Shown: positions 17,675-27,172 of the stretch, one piece after another
How the letters are laid out: the number at the start of each line of letters is the position of its first letter
How positions within the stretch are numbered: the first letter of the stretch is position 1
Notes under the pieces: model-generated
The model's database searches: none
What the model saw: only the letters and a program-made list of their open reading frames with translations
What the model was told of the DNA's origin: nothing
Position numbers and translations under genes: made by a program
From: Chthonomonas sp. UBA2017
Lineage (GTDB): Bacteria; Armatimonadota; Fimbriimonadia; Fimbriimonadales; Fimbriimonadaceae
Length of the DNA: 64,000 nucleotides
Direction: 5' to 3'
Assembly (NCBI GenBank): GCA_002335425.1
Contig: DDCB01000047.1
Coordinates: forward strand, 62,001-126,000

Positions 17675-20600
17675 ATGCGGCTCAAAAGAGTTCAAATTTT
17701 TGGCTTCAAGACCTTCGCCGATAAGACAACCCTCGACCTGGATGGCGACTTCACCGCCGTCATTGGCCCGAACGGCTGCGGCAAATCGAATATTGTCGAT
17801 GCGATCATGTGGGGTCTGGGCGAGCCGAATGCCCGGGCGCTTCGGGCCCAAACAAGCCAAGACGTGATTTTCAGTGGCTCGGCAACACGCAAGCCGGTCG
17901 GGTTTGCCGAAGTCACGCTCATCTTCGACAACGAGGATGGGACGCTCGGCCTCGATCTGCCCGAGGTCAGCGTGACCCGGCGCCTCAGCCGCAACGGAAA
18001 CAGCGAGTATTTCATCAACAAGCGGCCCTGTCGTCAGCGCGACTTTTTTGAACTCTTCGCCGACTCGGGCCTGGGCCGCGCGGGCTACGCCATCGTCGGC
18101 CAAAAGGAGATCGACGCGGCCTTGGCGGCGTCGGCAGAAGATCGACGAGCTTGGATCGATGAAGCCGCTGGAGTTCAGCGGTATCGAGCGCGGCGGCAAG
18201 AAGCCCTTCGAAGGCTGGATCAGGCCGAGGATCATCTGGAGCGAATCCACGACATTGTTCAAGAGATCGAGCACCAGCGGGAACCTCTTCGACGCGAAGC
18301 CGAGACCGCTCGCCGATACAAGGAGGTTGCCAAGCAGCTCCGCGAAGTCGAAAGTGGTCTGATGATGGTCGAGCTTGTCGAGACTTTGTCTGAAATCGGA
18401 GCTTGCGAAGAGCGAATGGCGCAGTCGACGCTCCTGGCCGAGAAGGAGCGGATCGAAGGGGCGCGCCTTCAACGCGAAGCCGCTGAACTCGGCACTCAGA
18501 TAGAAACCGCCGAGCAAGAGCTCGAAGTGATCCGGGGCTTGCTCCAAGGCAACTTGACTGCGCTGGAGCGCGCCGAAGGCAACATCCGGCTCGCCGAGCA
18601 AAAGCTGGCTTCTCTGGATGATTTTGAAACCAATCTCGGCGAAGAGAGCGAAGCGAGCCGCCAGAGGGTGACCCAGGCTCAGAACGACCTGCAGCAAGCC
18701 CAAACCGAACTCGCCAACGTGACCGCCCAAGTCGAGGAGGCCGAAAAAGCATCCGGGAGCGCCAGTGAGCGGGTCCAAGAACTGGATGGACAACTCCGAG
18801 CGGCCGAAGCCGCACTCAGTCGCGCTCGCCAATCGGAAACAGACCGTCTCAAATTTGAAGCCGAAGCTGCGGCTCGCGCTCAGCGGCTGCGTCACATTGA
18901 GCGAGAGCTCAAAGGGATCGAAGAGAGCTCCGCGCCTCTTCGGGAAGCGATCCAAGAGGCCGAGGGTCGACTCCAAGAACTCCAAGGCCAAGTCGGTTTG
19001 GTGGCTCAAGCCAAAGAGGAACGTGCGGCCCTTCGCCAAGAGGCCCTCTCGAACCTTGAGAAGCACAGCGCTGGGATGCGCGGTCTGCTGGCCGAGATGG
19101 CAAGCCTCGAAGCAAAGCAGCGTGGCATCGCCTCAACCCTCGAACTGTTCGAGGGCCTGGCCCAAGGTTCGCGAGCGGTCATGGCGCTGGTCGCCGCCGG
19201 GCGTCTGAAGAAAGAGTACAAGCCGGTCGGGCAGGCTTTTTCTGTGGACACTGAACTCGCGTTGGCGATCGAAACCGCTCTGGGCGGAGCGGTCCATGAC
19301 CTGATCACCCCCCATGACGGCTTCGCGAAAGAAGCGATTGAGATTCTCAAGCGAGAACGGCTGGGCCGGGCCACGTTCCAACCGATCAACCTCGTTCGAA
19401 ACCAGGTGCGCAACTCCGACCTGCTCCAGGCGGCGCGCCGACCTGGGGTCGTGGGGATCGCGGCCGATCTTGTCAAGGTCGCCGAGCCCTTCCGGCCGGT
19501 GATTGAGAGCCTCTTAGGGCGGACCCTCATCACCGAGACCCTGGACGATGCCCTCGCCCTTGCCCAAACGCGCGGCTGGAGCAAGGCCGTCAGTCTCGAT
19601 GGGGAAGTGGTCCACGCAAGCGGCGCGGTGACAGGCGGGAATTCGCAACGCCAAACAACTGGCATCGTCCAGCGCCAAGCCGAACTCAACGAAGTCACCG
19701 AGCGCCTGGAGTCGCTGGCTCGAAAGCGAGACTCGGCCTTGGCCCGACAAGAGGAGCTCGAAGCTCAACTCGAAGCGCTCGATCCGCAAGCCGTCCAAGA
19801 GACGCCTGAGGTTCTGGCCGCCCGCGAAGAGCTCCAGGAGGTCCAAGAGTGGCTGCAAAATCTCAAACAAGAGCAGCACACTTCGACCCGAGAAGAAGAG
19901 AAGCTGCGGGCCGAGAAGGCCAACCTCCGACAAGAGCCTGAGTCTCTCAATTCGGAGTCCATCGATGTCGATGCGGTTGAAAAACAGCGAAATCAGCTCT
20001 TGATCGAAATCGGCTCCCTAAGTGGTGAGGCTCAGCAGCTTTTGGACCAACGCCGGCAGCTGAGCGCTCAGCTGACTCAAGCCAAAGTCCGGACCGAAGA
20101 GGCTCAACGTCGCGTCGAGGAGGCTCGACACCAAGAAGAGCGACGCGGACTCCGGGCGGAGACCCTGGCCGAGCAACGACTTGAGGCCGGGGCTGCGCTC
20201 CAACAACACCAAACCGAACGGGTCCACGCAGCCGCCCAACAAGCCGAAACTCAAGCTCGACTTGAAGAGGTCCAGGGGCAACGCTCTCGACTCCTCGAAT
20301 CGAACTTCCAGCTGAGCGAGCAGCTCCAGAAGTCCAAGCAGAGTCTCCACGCCGCCGAAGACATCGCCCATCGAGCCGAGCTCGAACGGGCCAAACTCGA
20401 TGCCAAACGGGCGACTCACCTGGAGCGCCTCTTGGAAGAGTACGGAATCAGCCAAGAAGAAGCGATTGCTCAAGCGGACCGGGTCGAGCTCCCTGAAGAT
20501 GCAACCGCCCTGGTCCAGCGTCTGCGCCGCGAGACCAAGAGCTTCGGCGAGGTCAACCTTGGAGCTATCGAGGCGTTCGACCGGCTGACCGAGCGATATG

Positions 20601-21187
20601 AAGAGTTGACGGCCCAGCAAGACGACGTCTTGCGCGGCAAAGCCGAAGTCGAAGCCGGAATCAAAGAGCTCGATGGTTTGACCCGGGACCGCTTCATGAG
20701 CACATTCGAGCGACTCCAACTGGCCTTTGCCGACACGTTCCAGCGAATGTTCGGAGGAGGCGAAGCGAGCCTGAGTTTGAGTGACCCCGACGATGTGTTG
20801 GCGACGGGGGTGCAAGTGGAAGTCACAATCCCCGGGAAGCGTCGGCAGCGACTCGAGCTGCTCAGCGGTGGCGAGCGCGCCATGAGTGCGTGTGCGTTTC
20901 TTTTTGCGATCTTGCGAGTCAAACCGAGCCCGTTGGTGGTTCTGGACGAGGTCGATGCCCCGCTCGATGGCCGCAACGTTGAGCGGTTCATCGAAATGCT
21001 CAAGGAGGCGGCCCAAGAGATTCAGTTCATCGTGATCACCCACAATCCGGTGACGATCGAGGCGGCACCGACTTGGTTCGGAGTGACGATGGAGTCGGGT
21101 TCGGGGGTCACGACGGTGTTGCCGTATCGGGTGCCGGCCCAGTTGATCCAAGAAGTCATCCCCGAAGCGCAGCTCCAGCCGCTTTAA
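17675..21187 (+). CDS. smc: Chromosome segregation protein SMC
   Basis: SMC is the ATPase of the bacterial condensin that compacts and helps segregate DNA. The 1170-residue protein has Walker A GPNGCGKSN (31-39), long coiled coils rich in Glu/Gln/Arg/Leu on either side of a hinge (about 510-650, containing LGGAVHDLI and SGAVTGGN), the ABC signature LSGGERAMSA (about 1063) and Walker B LVVLDEVDAPLD (about 1087). The start MRLKRVQIFGFKTFADKT is the family N-terminus; the longer frame from 17549 is rejected because it lies in the flavin reductase gene. scpA and scpB are not nearby. Confidence 0.98.
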   Translation: MRLKRVQIFGFKTFADKTTLDLDGDFTAVIGPNGCGKSNIVDAIMWGLGEPNARALRAQTSQDVIFSGSATRKPVGFAEVTLIFDNEDGTLGLDLPEVSVTRRLSRNGNSEYFINKRPCRQRDFFELFADSGLGRAGYAIVGQKEIDAALAASAEDRRAWIDEAAGVQRYRARRQEALRRLDQAEDHLERIHDIVQEIEHQREPLRREAETARRYKEVAKQLREVESGLMMVELVETLSEIGACEERMAQSTLLAEKERIEGARLQREAAELGTQIETAEQELEVIRGLLQGNLTALERAEGNIRLAEQKLASLDDFETNLGEESEASRQRVTQAQNDLQQAQTELANVTAQVEEAEKASGSASERVQELDGQLRAAEAALSRARQSETDRLKFEAEAAARAQRLRHIERELKGIEESSAPLREAIQEAEGRLQELQGQVGLVAQAKEERAALRQEALSNLEKHSAGMRGLLAEMASLEAKQRGIASTLELFEGLAQGSRAVMALVAAGRLKKEYKPVGQAFSVDTELALAIETALGGAVHDLITPHDGFAKEAIEILKRERLGRATFQPINLVRNQVRNSDLLQAARRPGVVGIAADLVKVAEPFRPVIESLLGRTLITETLDDALALAQTRGWSKAVSLDGEVVHASGAVTGGNSQRQTTGIVQRQAELNEVTERLESLARKRDSALARQEELEAQLEALDPQAVQETPEVLAAREELQEVQEWLQNLKQEQHTSTREEEKLRAEKANLRQEPESLNSESIDVDAVEKQRNQLLIEIGSLSGEAQQLLDQRRQLSAQLTQAKVRTEEAQRRVEEARHQEERRGLRAETLAEQRLEAGAALQQHQTERVHAAAQQAETQARLEEVQGQRSRLLESNFQLSEQLQKSKQSLHAAEDIAHRAELERAKLDAKRATHLERLLEEYGISQEEAIAQADRVELPEDATALVQRLRRETKSFGEVNLGAIEAFDRLTERYEELTAQQDDVLRGKAEVEAGIKELDGLTRDRFMSTFERLQLAFADTFQRMFGGGEASLSLSDPDDVLATGVQVEVTIPGKRRQRLELLSGGERAMSACAFLFAILRVKPSPLVVLDEVDAPLDGRNVERFIEMLKEAAQEIQFIVITHNPVTIEAAPTWFGVTMESGSGVTTVLPYRVPAQLIQEVIPEAQLQPL

Positions 21188-21237
21188 GAATGTTGATAAC
21201 TCGGACTTTGGGCCTGATTGGGTGTGGAAAACCCGTC

Positions 21238-21243
21238 TATAAT
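21238..21243 (+). promoter_or_regulatory. Perfect -10 box TATAAT before the VanW gene
   Basis: TATAAT ends 11 nt before the GTG start at 21255, so transcription should begin about 5 nt before the start codon, leaving almost no leader. No good -35 hexamer is present at the right spacing. Confidence 0.55.
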
Positions 21244-21254
21244 GGTATCCAAAG

Positions 21255-22736
21255 GTGAAACCAGCCGCAAGCACAAACTCCGGTTCAGCACGCCCCAAAA
21301 CTCCGACCCGATCCAAGGTGGGTCGGCGCATCGCGCTGACCGGACTGGCACTCTTAGGTCTCGGAGCGGGTTCGGTGACGATCCTCGCCGCTCGACATGA
21401 GCCGGTGATCCGACCGAACGTTCGGATTGGCCTCGTCGACGTGAGCGGGCTCACTCGCGAGCAAGCGGCCAAAAAACTGAGGATTTGGTGGGAGACTGAG
21501 CGACGGAAGACGATCTCCCTCACCAACGCCAAGTTGGAACAAAATCCAGAGCCCCGAACCTTGACCGGATATGGCATTTCGCTCGACGACAAGGCCAGCG
21601 TCGACCAAGTCTCCACCGAGGATTTTTGGGAGAGTCTTCGACGACAAGTGGGGATGGACGAGGCCCCGGCCAAGGTGCTCGACGTGGTCTATCGGTTCGA
21701 CGAATCGAAACTCCAGAGCCTGAATGAGTTTGTCACCGACAACAATCGCTCATCCCAGAGGGCGATGGCTCGGTTTGTGAGCGGTCGGATTCTAAAGCAG
21801 TACGAGGGCGGCTCGGTCGCCGTCGACACCACGGCCCTGCATGACCTCTTGCTGGCCGCGGCTCAGTCCGAGCGGACGGAAGTCGAGCTGCCGATCATTG
21901 CCGGACCAAAAAAGGTGCCGGATGCTGATCTCGACCTGGTGCGCGACATCATGGCGAGTTACACCACCCGATTCCCGACCGCCAAAGTGAGCCGATGCGC
22001 CAACATCAAGCTCGCTTCGGGAAAGATCGATGGCGTCGTCCTGATGCCTGGAGAAGAGTGGCGATTCAACGCCTGGGTGGGACGCCGAACGGCCAAAGCC
22101 GGCTTTCGCGAGGCAGGTGTCTTCAAGAACGGCAAGCACGATGTGGATATTGGCGGTGGGATTTGCCAAGTCAGCACGACCTTGTATAACGCTGCTTTGT
22201 ATGCTGACCTCGAAATCACGGCCCGGTCGAATCACTCGATGCCGGTGACCTATGTCCCGTTGGGACGAGATGCTTCGGTGGATTACGGCTCGCTGGACCT
22301 CGGTATCCGAAACAACAAGAGTCACCCCGTCGCTTTTTCGGCAACCTATGAGCCCGGGAAGCTCACTTTTCGCATTCTCGGGGTTCAGGTTCCCGACCAG
22401 CGGGTTGAGATCGTCAGCGTCGGACGGCGAACTTGGTCACGGGGAGAGAAGGTGGTCACCGATCTTTCGCTCCCACCCGGACGGACGGTCGTCGTCGACA
22501 AAGGCGGTTCGGCGGGATCGGTCCGAACATTTCGCGTCGTCTATCAGGGCGATGTTGAGGTTCGGCGCGATGACCTGGGGATGAGTATCTATCGGGGTGG
22601 CCAACGGATCGTTGCTCGCAATCCGAATTCCTCGTCCCGTGGAGCGACCGCCGCATCGACGTCGGGACCGGCTCCGACTCCGGAACCGAGCGGGATCGAC
22701 AACGGAGAAGAGGTCTTGCCCGGCGGCCCCGGCTAA
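21255..22736 (+). CDS. VanW family protein with G5-like C-terminal domain
   Basis: The 493-residue protein has an N-terminal membrane helix (about residues 26-46), a peptidoglycan-binding-4-type region (VDVSGLTREQAAKKL...), and a VanW domain with PGEEWRFNAWVGRRTAKAGFREAGVFKNG, the hallmark GGGICQVSTTLYNAAL and SVDYGSLDLGIRNN. A G5-like domain (VEIVSVGRRTWSRGEKVVTDLSLPPG) follows. VanW proteins are cell-envelope proteins of unsettled function, named for vancomycin-resistance clusters but widespread without resistance. It starts with GTG; other resistance genes are absent, so no resistance role is implied. Confidence 0.9.
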   Translation: MKPAASTNSGSARPKTPTRSKVGRRIALTGLALLGLGAGSVTILAARHEPVIRPNVRIGLVDVSGLTREQAAKKLRIWWETERRKTISLTNAKLEQNPEPRTLTGYGISLDDKASVDQVSTEDFWESLRRQVGMDEAPAKVLDVVYRFDESKLQSLNEFVTDNNRSSQRAMARFVSGRILKQYEGGSVAVDTTALHDLLLAAAQSERTEVELPIIAGPKKVPDADLDLVRDIMASYTTRFPTAKVSRCANIKLASGKIDGVVLMPGEEWRFNAWVGRRTAKAGFREAGVFKNGKHDVDIGGGICQVSTTLYNAALYADLEITARSNHSMPVTYVPLGRDASVDYGSLDLGIRNNKSHPVAFSATYEPGKLTFRILGVQVPDQRVEIVSVGRRTWSRGEKVVTDLSLPPGRTVVVDKGGSAGSVRTFRVVYQGDVEVRRDDLGMSIYRGGQRIVARNPNSSSRGATAASTSGPAPTPEPSGIDNGEEVLPGGPG

Positions 22737-22792
22737 AGGCGACCTGCCCGGACTCTTTAAGGCCGGTGAACCTTCATTCACGCCCCGGGGCC

Positions 22793-22822
22793 TTGACAGG
22801 AGTGCACCCAGGAGGCCAAAAT
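22793..22822 (+). promoter_or_regulatory. Putative promoter of the rpsL-rpsG-fusA operon
   Basis: TTGACA (22793-22798), 18 nt, then CAAAAT (22817-22822) resembles the promoter at 8424. It would give a leader of about 175 nt before rpsL, containing several hairpins and the terminator at 22938. Confidence 0.55.
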
Positions 22823-22937
22823 AAAGGTCTCGCTGAGGCGCTTGCACAAAGTAACTCGACCGAGACCATCTTGGAGGGACCCGAAGTTCGGTTCAAACCG
22901 GTTCGAATTCGACGGAGTTATGACGAATGAAGAGGTT

Positions 22938-22967
22938 CCCTTGTGCCGGATGGCCAAGGGTTTTTTT
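22938..22967 (+). terminator. Attenuator-like terminator in the rpsL leader
   Basis: CCCTTG (22938-22943) pairs perfectly with CAAGGG (22955-22960), with an inner GCC/GGC extension, followed by seven T (22961-22967). It lies 40 nt before the rpsL start and downstream of the putative promoter. It can therefore either terminate leader transcripts conditionally or end an upstream RNA. Confidence 0.75.
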
Positions 22968-23006
22968 GTGATCGCCCGCTCAGCATGAAGTCTTACAGAG
23001 GAACGA

Positions 23007-23390
23007 ATGCCGACAGTCAATCAACTGGTGCGCCGTGGGCGCAGTACGCCCAAGGTGAAATCGAAATCGCCCGCGCTGAAGAAGAACCCCTTCCGACGCG
23101 GAGTTTGCACCGTCGTGCGAACCGTGACCCCGAAGAAGCCGAACTCCGCGCTTCGGAAGGTGGCCCGGGTTCGACTCACGAACGGAATTGAAGTCACCGC
23201 CTATATTCCGGGCATCGGACACAACCTCCAAGAACACTCGGTGGTTTTGGTGCGAGGCGGCCGGGTGAAAGATCTCCCCGGTGTGCGATATCACATTGTT
23301 CGCGGTACCCAACAAACCTCGGGAACCGCCAACCGAAAACAAGGCCGAAGCAAATACGGCGCCAAGCGACCGAAGCCCGCCGCGAAGTAA
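23007..23390 (+). CDS. rpsL: 30S ribosomal protein S12
   Basis: S12 lines the decoding centre. The 127-residue protein is full length and nearly invariant: [55 protein letters not shown]. The lysines in KKPNS and RVKDLPG, whose replacement causes streptomycin resistance in other bacteria, are wild type. AGAGGA lies 5 nt before ATG. It is the first gene of the str-type operon. Confidence 0.99.
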   Translation: MPTVNQLVRRGRSTPKVKSKSPALKKNPFRRGVCTVVRTVTPKKPNSALRKVARVRLTNGIEVTAYIPGIGHNLQEHSVVLVRGGRVKDLPGVRYHIVRGTQQTSGTANRKQGRSKYGAKRPKPAAK

Positions 23391-23407
23391 GGACACCCAA
23401 CGAAGCT

Positions 23408-23878
23408 ATGCCACGAAAAGGACCTGCAGCCAAGCGCATCATTCTCCCCGATCCCGTTTACAACAGCGAGATGGTGCAGCGATTCATCAACCGCATGATG
23501 CTGGATGGCAAAAAAGCCATCTCCGAGCACATCTTCTACAGTGCGATGACGAACCTGGAAGAGAAGACCGGGACGCCGGCACTCGAAGCGTTCGACAAGG
23601 CGCTGGCGAACGTGCTTCCCACCTACGAAGTTCGGCCCCGACGCGTCGGGGGCCAAACCTATCAGGTCCCGATGGAAGTGCGGCCTGTCCGGCGTCGAAC
23701 TCTCGCTTTGCGATGGATTGTTGGTAACGCACGCAAGCGCAGTGGGAAGTCGATGATTGACAAGCTCACCTCAGAGCTGGTGGACGCCTACAACAACACC
23801 GGCCCGTCGGTGAAGAAGAAAGAAGACACCCACAAGATGGCGGATGCCAACAAGGCGTTTGCCCACTACCGCTTCTAA
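23408..23878 (+). CDS. rpsG: 30S ribosomal protein S7
   Basis: S7 binds the 3' major domain of 16S rRNA and starts head assembly. The 156-residue protein has [56 protein letters not shown] and [21 protein letters not shown], all standard. It lies 17 nt after rpsL and 38 nt before fusA. Confidence 0.99.
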   Translation: MPRKGPAAKRIILPDPVYNSEMVQRFINRMMLDGKKAISEHIFYSAMTNLEEKTGTPALEAFDKALANVLPTYEVRPRRVGGQTYQVPMEVRPVRRRTLALRWIVGNARKRSGKSMIDKLTSELVDAYNNTGPSVKKKEDTHKMADANKAFAHYRF

Positions 23879-23916
23879 TCAGTCCTTAACATTCCGAACC
23901 CAAAATAAGCCGTCCT

Positions 23917-26046
23917 ATGCCACGATCACACCCTCTGAACCTCGTCCGGAATATCGGAATTGCCGCTCACATTGACGCTGGCAAAACCACCACGACCGAA
24001 CGCATCCTCTACTACACCGGAAAATCGCACAAGATCGGTGAAGTTCACGAAGGTGCGGCCACGATGGACTGGATGGAGCAAGAGCAAGAGCGAGGCATCA
24101 CGATCACCTCGGCCGCGACTTCCTGCTTCTGGCGGGGCAGCAACAATGACAAGCCCGAGCATAAGATCAACATCATCGACACGCCTGGGCACGTCGATTT
24201 CACCGTCGAAGTCGAGCGTTCGCTGCGGGTTCTCGACGGATGCGTCGCGGTCTTCTGCGCCGTCGGCGGCGTCCAGCCCCAGTCCGAAACCGTCTGGCGA
24301 CAGGCCAACAAGTACGGCGTTCCTCGGATCATCTATGTCAACAAGATGGACCGCCTTGGGGCCGACTTTTTCAGCGTGGTCGACCGAATCAAGCAGCGAC
24401 TCGGAGCTAACGGGGCCCCGATTCAAATTCCGATCGGCGCCGAAAGCGACTACAAAGGCTACATCGACCTCATCACGATGAAGGCCACGCTCTATAACAA
24501 CGACGACGGCAAGATTTTTGAGGTCGCCGACATTCCCGCCGACATGGTGAACACCGCCGCCGAGTGGCGCGAGAAGATGATCGAGGCGATCTCGGAATTC
24601 GACGACTCCATCATGGAGCGATTCCTCGAAGGACAAGAGATCAGCGAAGCTGAAATTCGAGCCTCCTTGCGAAAAGGCACCATCGCCAACAAGATCGTCC
24701 CGATTCTTTCGGGATCCAGTTTTAAGAACAAAGGCGTCCAAGCGATGATCGACGCGGTCGTCGACTTTCTGCCGTCGCCCCTGGATGTGGGCGATGTGAA
24801 GGGAGTCGATCCCGACACCGAAGCGGAAATGGTCCGAAAGCCCGACGACACCGAGCCGTTTAGCTCGCTGGCGTTCAAGATCATGAGCGACAAGTACGTC
24901 GGTCGCTTGACCTTCTTGCGGGTCTACTCCGGCACGCTCAAGAAGGGAACGGCCGTCAGCGTGACCTATCGCGATCCGCAGACCAACGAGTTCCGAACCC
25001 GCACCGAGCGAATCGGTCGAATTCTTGAGATGCACGCGAACAACCGAACGGACCTCGACGAGGTCTATGCCGGTGAAATTGTCGGCGTCATCGGGCTCAG
25101 CGACGTTCACACCGGACACACGATCTGCCAACAGGACAAAGAGATCGCGCTCGAAAGCATCAAGTTCCCTGAGCCGGTCATCCAGATTGCTATCGAGCCG
25201 AAGAGCCGGGCAGACCAAGAAAAGCTTGGCACCAGCTTGGCGCGCTTGGCCCAAGAGGATCCGACTTTCCGAGTCTTTACCGATGCCGAAAGTGGTCAGA
25301 CGATCATCAGCGGCATGGGCGAACTCCACCTCGAGATCATCGTCGACCGACTGAACCGAGAGTTCGGCGTTCAAGCGAATCAAGGAAAGCCGCAAGTCGC
25401 TTATCGCGAAACGGTGCAGACCAAGGTGAAGGCCGAAGGCCGATTCATTCGACAGACCGGCGGTTCGGGACAATATGGGCATTGCTGGATCGAGATGGAG
25501 CCGCTGCCGCCAGGATCGGGATTCGTTTTCGAAAACAAAGTTGTGGGCGGATCGATCCCGAAGGAGTACATCCCGGCGGTCGAAAAGGGCCTTCGCGAAG
25601 GACTTTTGAGCGGCGTGCTTGCGGGCTATCCGGTCGTGGACATTCGGGTCGCCGTCATTGAAGGAAGCTACCACGAAGTCGACTCGAACGAAAACGCCTT
25701 TAAGCAAGCGGGCGTCATCGCCTTCCGCGAGGCCATGAAGAAGGCCAACCCGGTTCTGAAGGAGCCGATCATGCACGTCGAAGTGACCACGCCCGAAGGG
25801 AACGTCGGCGACGTCGTCGGAGACATCAACAGCCGACGCGGTCGAATCGAGTCCATGGAGCCCGCGATGGGCGGCGTGACGGTGGTGAATTCACTCGTTC
25901 CGCTGAGCGAGATGTTTGGCTATGTCACGACGTTGCGCTCGCTCACCCAAGGTCGAGCCACTCCCAACGTGACGCCCTCGCACTACGAAGTGGTTCCGAC
26001 GAACATCGCTCAAGAGATCATCGCAAAGTCCCAAGCCGGACGCTAA
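23917..26046 (+). CDS. fusA: Elongation factor G
   Basis: EF-G is the translocation GTPase. The 709-residue protein has G1 [15 protein letters not shown] (from residue 17), the switch region [28 protein letters not shown] and the later domains with [17 protein letters not shown] and MSHY-type C-terminal [10 protein letters not shown]. The usual next gene, tuf, is absent: a terminator follows and then an unrelated M50 protease. Confidence 0.99.
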   Translation: MPRSHPLNLVRNIGIAAHIDAGKTTTTERILYYTGKSHKIGEVHEGAATMDWMEQEQERGITITSAATSCFWRGSNNDKPEHKINIIDTPGHVDFTVEVERSLRVLDGCVAVFCAVGGVQPQSETVWRQANKYGVPRIIYVNKMDRLGADFFSVVDRIKQRLGANGAPIQIPIGAESDYKGYIDLITMKATLYNNDDGKIFEVADIPADMVNTAAEWREKMIEAISEFDDSIMERFLEGQEISEAEIRASLRKGTIANKIVPILSGSSFKNKGVQAMIDAVVDFLPSPLDVGDVKGVDPDTEAEMVRKPDDTEPFSSLAFKIMSDKYVGRLTFLRVYSGTLKKGTAVSVTYRDPQTNEFRTRTERIGRILEMHANNRTDLDEVYAGEIVGVIGLSDVHTGHTICQQDKEIALESIKFPEPVIQIAIEPKSRADQEKLGTSLARLAQEDPTFRVFTDAESGQTIISGMGELHLEIIVDRLNREFGVQANQGKPQVAYRETVQTKVKAEGRFIRQTGGSGQYGHCWIEMEPLPPGSGFVFENKVVGGSIPKEYIPAVEKGLREGLLSGVLAGYPVVDIRVAVIEGSYHEVDSNENAFKQAGVIAFREAMKKANPVLKEPIMHVEVTTPEGNVGDVVGDINSRRGRIESMEPAMGGVTVVNSLVPLSEMFGYVTTLRSLTQGRATPNVTPSHYEVVPTNIAQEIIAKSQAGR

Positions 26047-26060
26047 GCTTGAACTCACTC

Positions 26061-26097
26061 GCCCCAGGACCGCAACCGCAGTTATGGGGCTTTTTCT
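26061..26097 (+). terminator. Terminator of the rpsL-rpsG-fusA operon
   Basis: GCCCC (26061-26065) pairs with GGGGC (26086-26090), followed by TTTTTCTT, 15 nt after the fusA stop. Confidence 0.75.
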
Positions 26098-26143
26098 TGG
26101 TCCCCGGCAACCTTGACCCCCTCGGCAACGTTGGAATGGATGC

Positions 26144-26836
26144 ATGACTTTGCCCCAAAAGAGGCTCTTGGCTGCTTGTGCAGCGGCGCTACTTGTCTGG
26201 AACCTGCCGTTTGTGGAGGTTCTGGCGCTTCCGCTGATTTGGCTCAATACCCACCTGCATGAGCTGAGCCACGCAGTCGCCGCCTTGGCCACCGGGGGCG
26301 AAGTCGAGCGCATTCGAGTCTTCGCTTCGGGCGGCGGCGATGCGTCGATTCGGGGTGGATGGATCGTGGTTGTGGCTTCGGCCGGTTACCTGGGAGCGGC
26401 CGCCGTGGGCGGAGCGCTCTTGGCCTGGGCCAAAACGGAAGAACGTGCCCGGCAATCCCTCTGGGGTCTGGCGGTGGTCTTAGCGGTCTCTCTCCTGATT
26501 TGGGTGCGGGCCGACTGGGTCGGGGTTCTGAGTGGAGCGGGTTGGGCGTTCGGCTTATGGGCGCTGTCTCGAAAATTGAACGGACCCCAAGTGGTTTGGA
26601 CCGCCCAATTTCTTGGGGCGATCCAATGTTTAGCGTCGGTGGACGCATTTCGCGCGCTTTTTTGGGCCAGTCGAACCGGGAGCCACAGCGACGCCGCTCT
26701 AATGCAGCAAGCGACCGGAGTGCCGGGTCTTTTTTGGGCCTCGGTCTGGTTCTTAGCGAGCCTGGGATTGCTGATTGCCGCGCTCCGCTCGGCTTGGAAA
26801 TCGCCTCACCCCGTCCCCACGAGTCCAGCTCCGTAG
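26144..26836 (+). CDS. M50-family membrane metallopeptidase-like protein
   Basis: The 230-residue, strongly hydrophobic protein has the zinc motif HELSH (HExxH) in LNTHLHELSHAVAALATGGEVERI, within or near a membrane helix, as in the M50B-like family. About six membrane segments follow. These proteins are predicted intramembrane or membrane-associated proteases; the second metal-ligand motif (NPDG-type) of site-2 proteases is not obvious, so activity is uncertain. TGGAAT lies 6 nt before the ATG. Confidence 0.75.
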   Translation: MTLPQKRLLAACAAALLVWNLPFVEVLALPLIWLNTHLHELSHAVAALATGGEVERIRVFASGGGDASIRGGWIVVVASAGYLGAAAVGGALLAWAKTEERARQSLWGLAVVLAVSLLIWVRADWVGVLSGAGWAFGLWALSRKLNGPQVVWTAQFLGAIQCLASVDAFRALFWASRTGSHSDAALMQQATGVPGLFWASVWFLASLGLLIAALRSAWKSPHPVPTSPAP

Positions 26837-27172
26837 CCCGATTTTCGCATTTCTCGGTCGCTCGCCGCGCTCTTAGGTCATTGCCGGACCGAGACTCTTG
26901 GAGACTCCGGTCGGGCTTCGCCCGCCCCCCTTCTCGAAAACTCAGTAACCAACAACACCGAGAAGGTTAGAATCAAATACTCAACGAGGCTCACGACTTG
27001 GGGACTGGTCATCACTCGTGAGGATGCCAGTTACAGATGGCCAGTTCGTCAAGGACATGTGCACTTCACCTCTCGGCTTCTCACCAAGGAAATTCCGCTT
27101 ACTCTCATCGGGCGATTGTGAATCTTTGCCGCCTGAATGTCGTTCGGGTAACTTTGCACCAACAAGAAGACC
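26837..27172. other. 336-nt intergenic region with inverted repeats
   Basis: No convincing gene is present. It holds CTCGGTC...GACCGAG arms, a CGGGC-TTC-GCCCG hairpin, CTTCTCG...CGAGAAG arms (about 26930-26967), and a possible -10 TAGAAT just after them, which would give a long leader for the gene at 27173. No remnant of a signal peptide for that gene could be found here. Confidence 0.5.

Noticed and set aside
17345..21673. Long minus-strand ORFs (573 and 551 aa) antisense to smc
   Set aside because: They mirror the Glu/Leu-rich coiled-coil codons of smc; no domain is recognisable, and smc has complete ATPase motifs.
22895..22915. GGTTCGAATTC, resembling a tRNA T-arm
   Set aside because: No C follows the T-loop at the required position, and no acceptor, D or anticodon arms can be folded around it.
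23926..25776. 616-aa minus-strand ORF antisense to fusA
   Set aside because: It is a shadow of strongly biased fusA codons; EF-G is complete on the plus strand.
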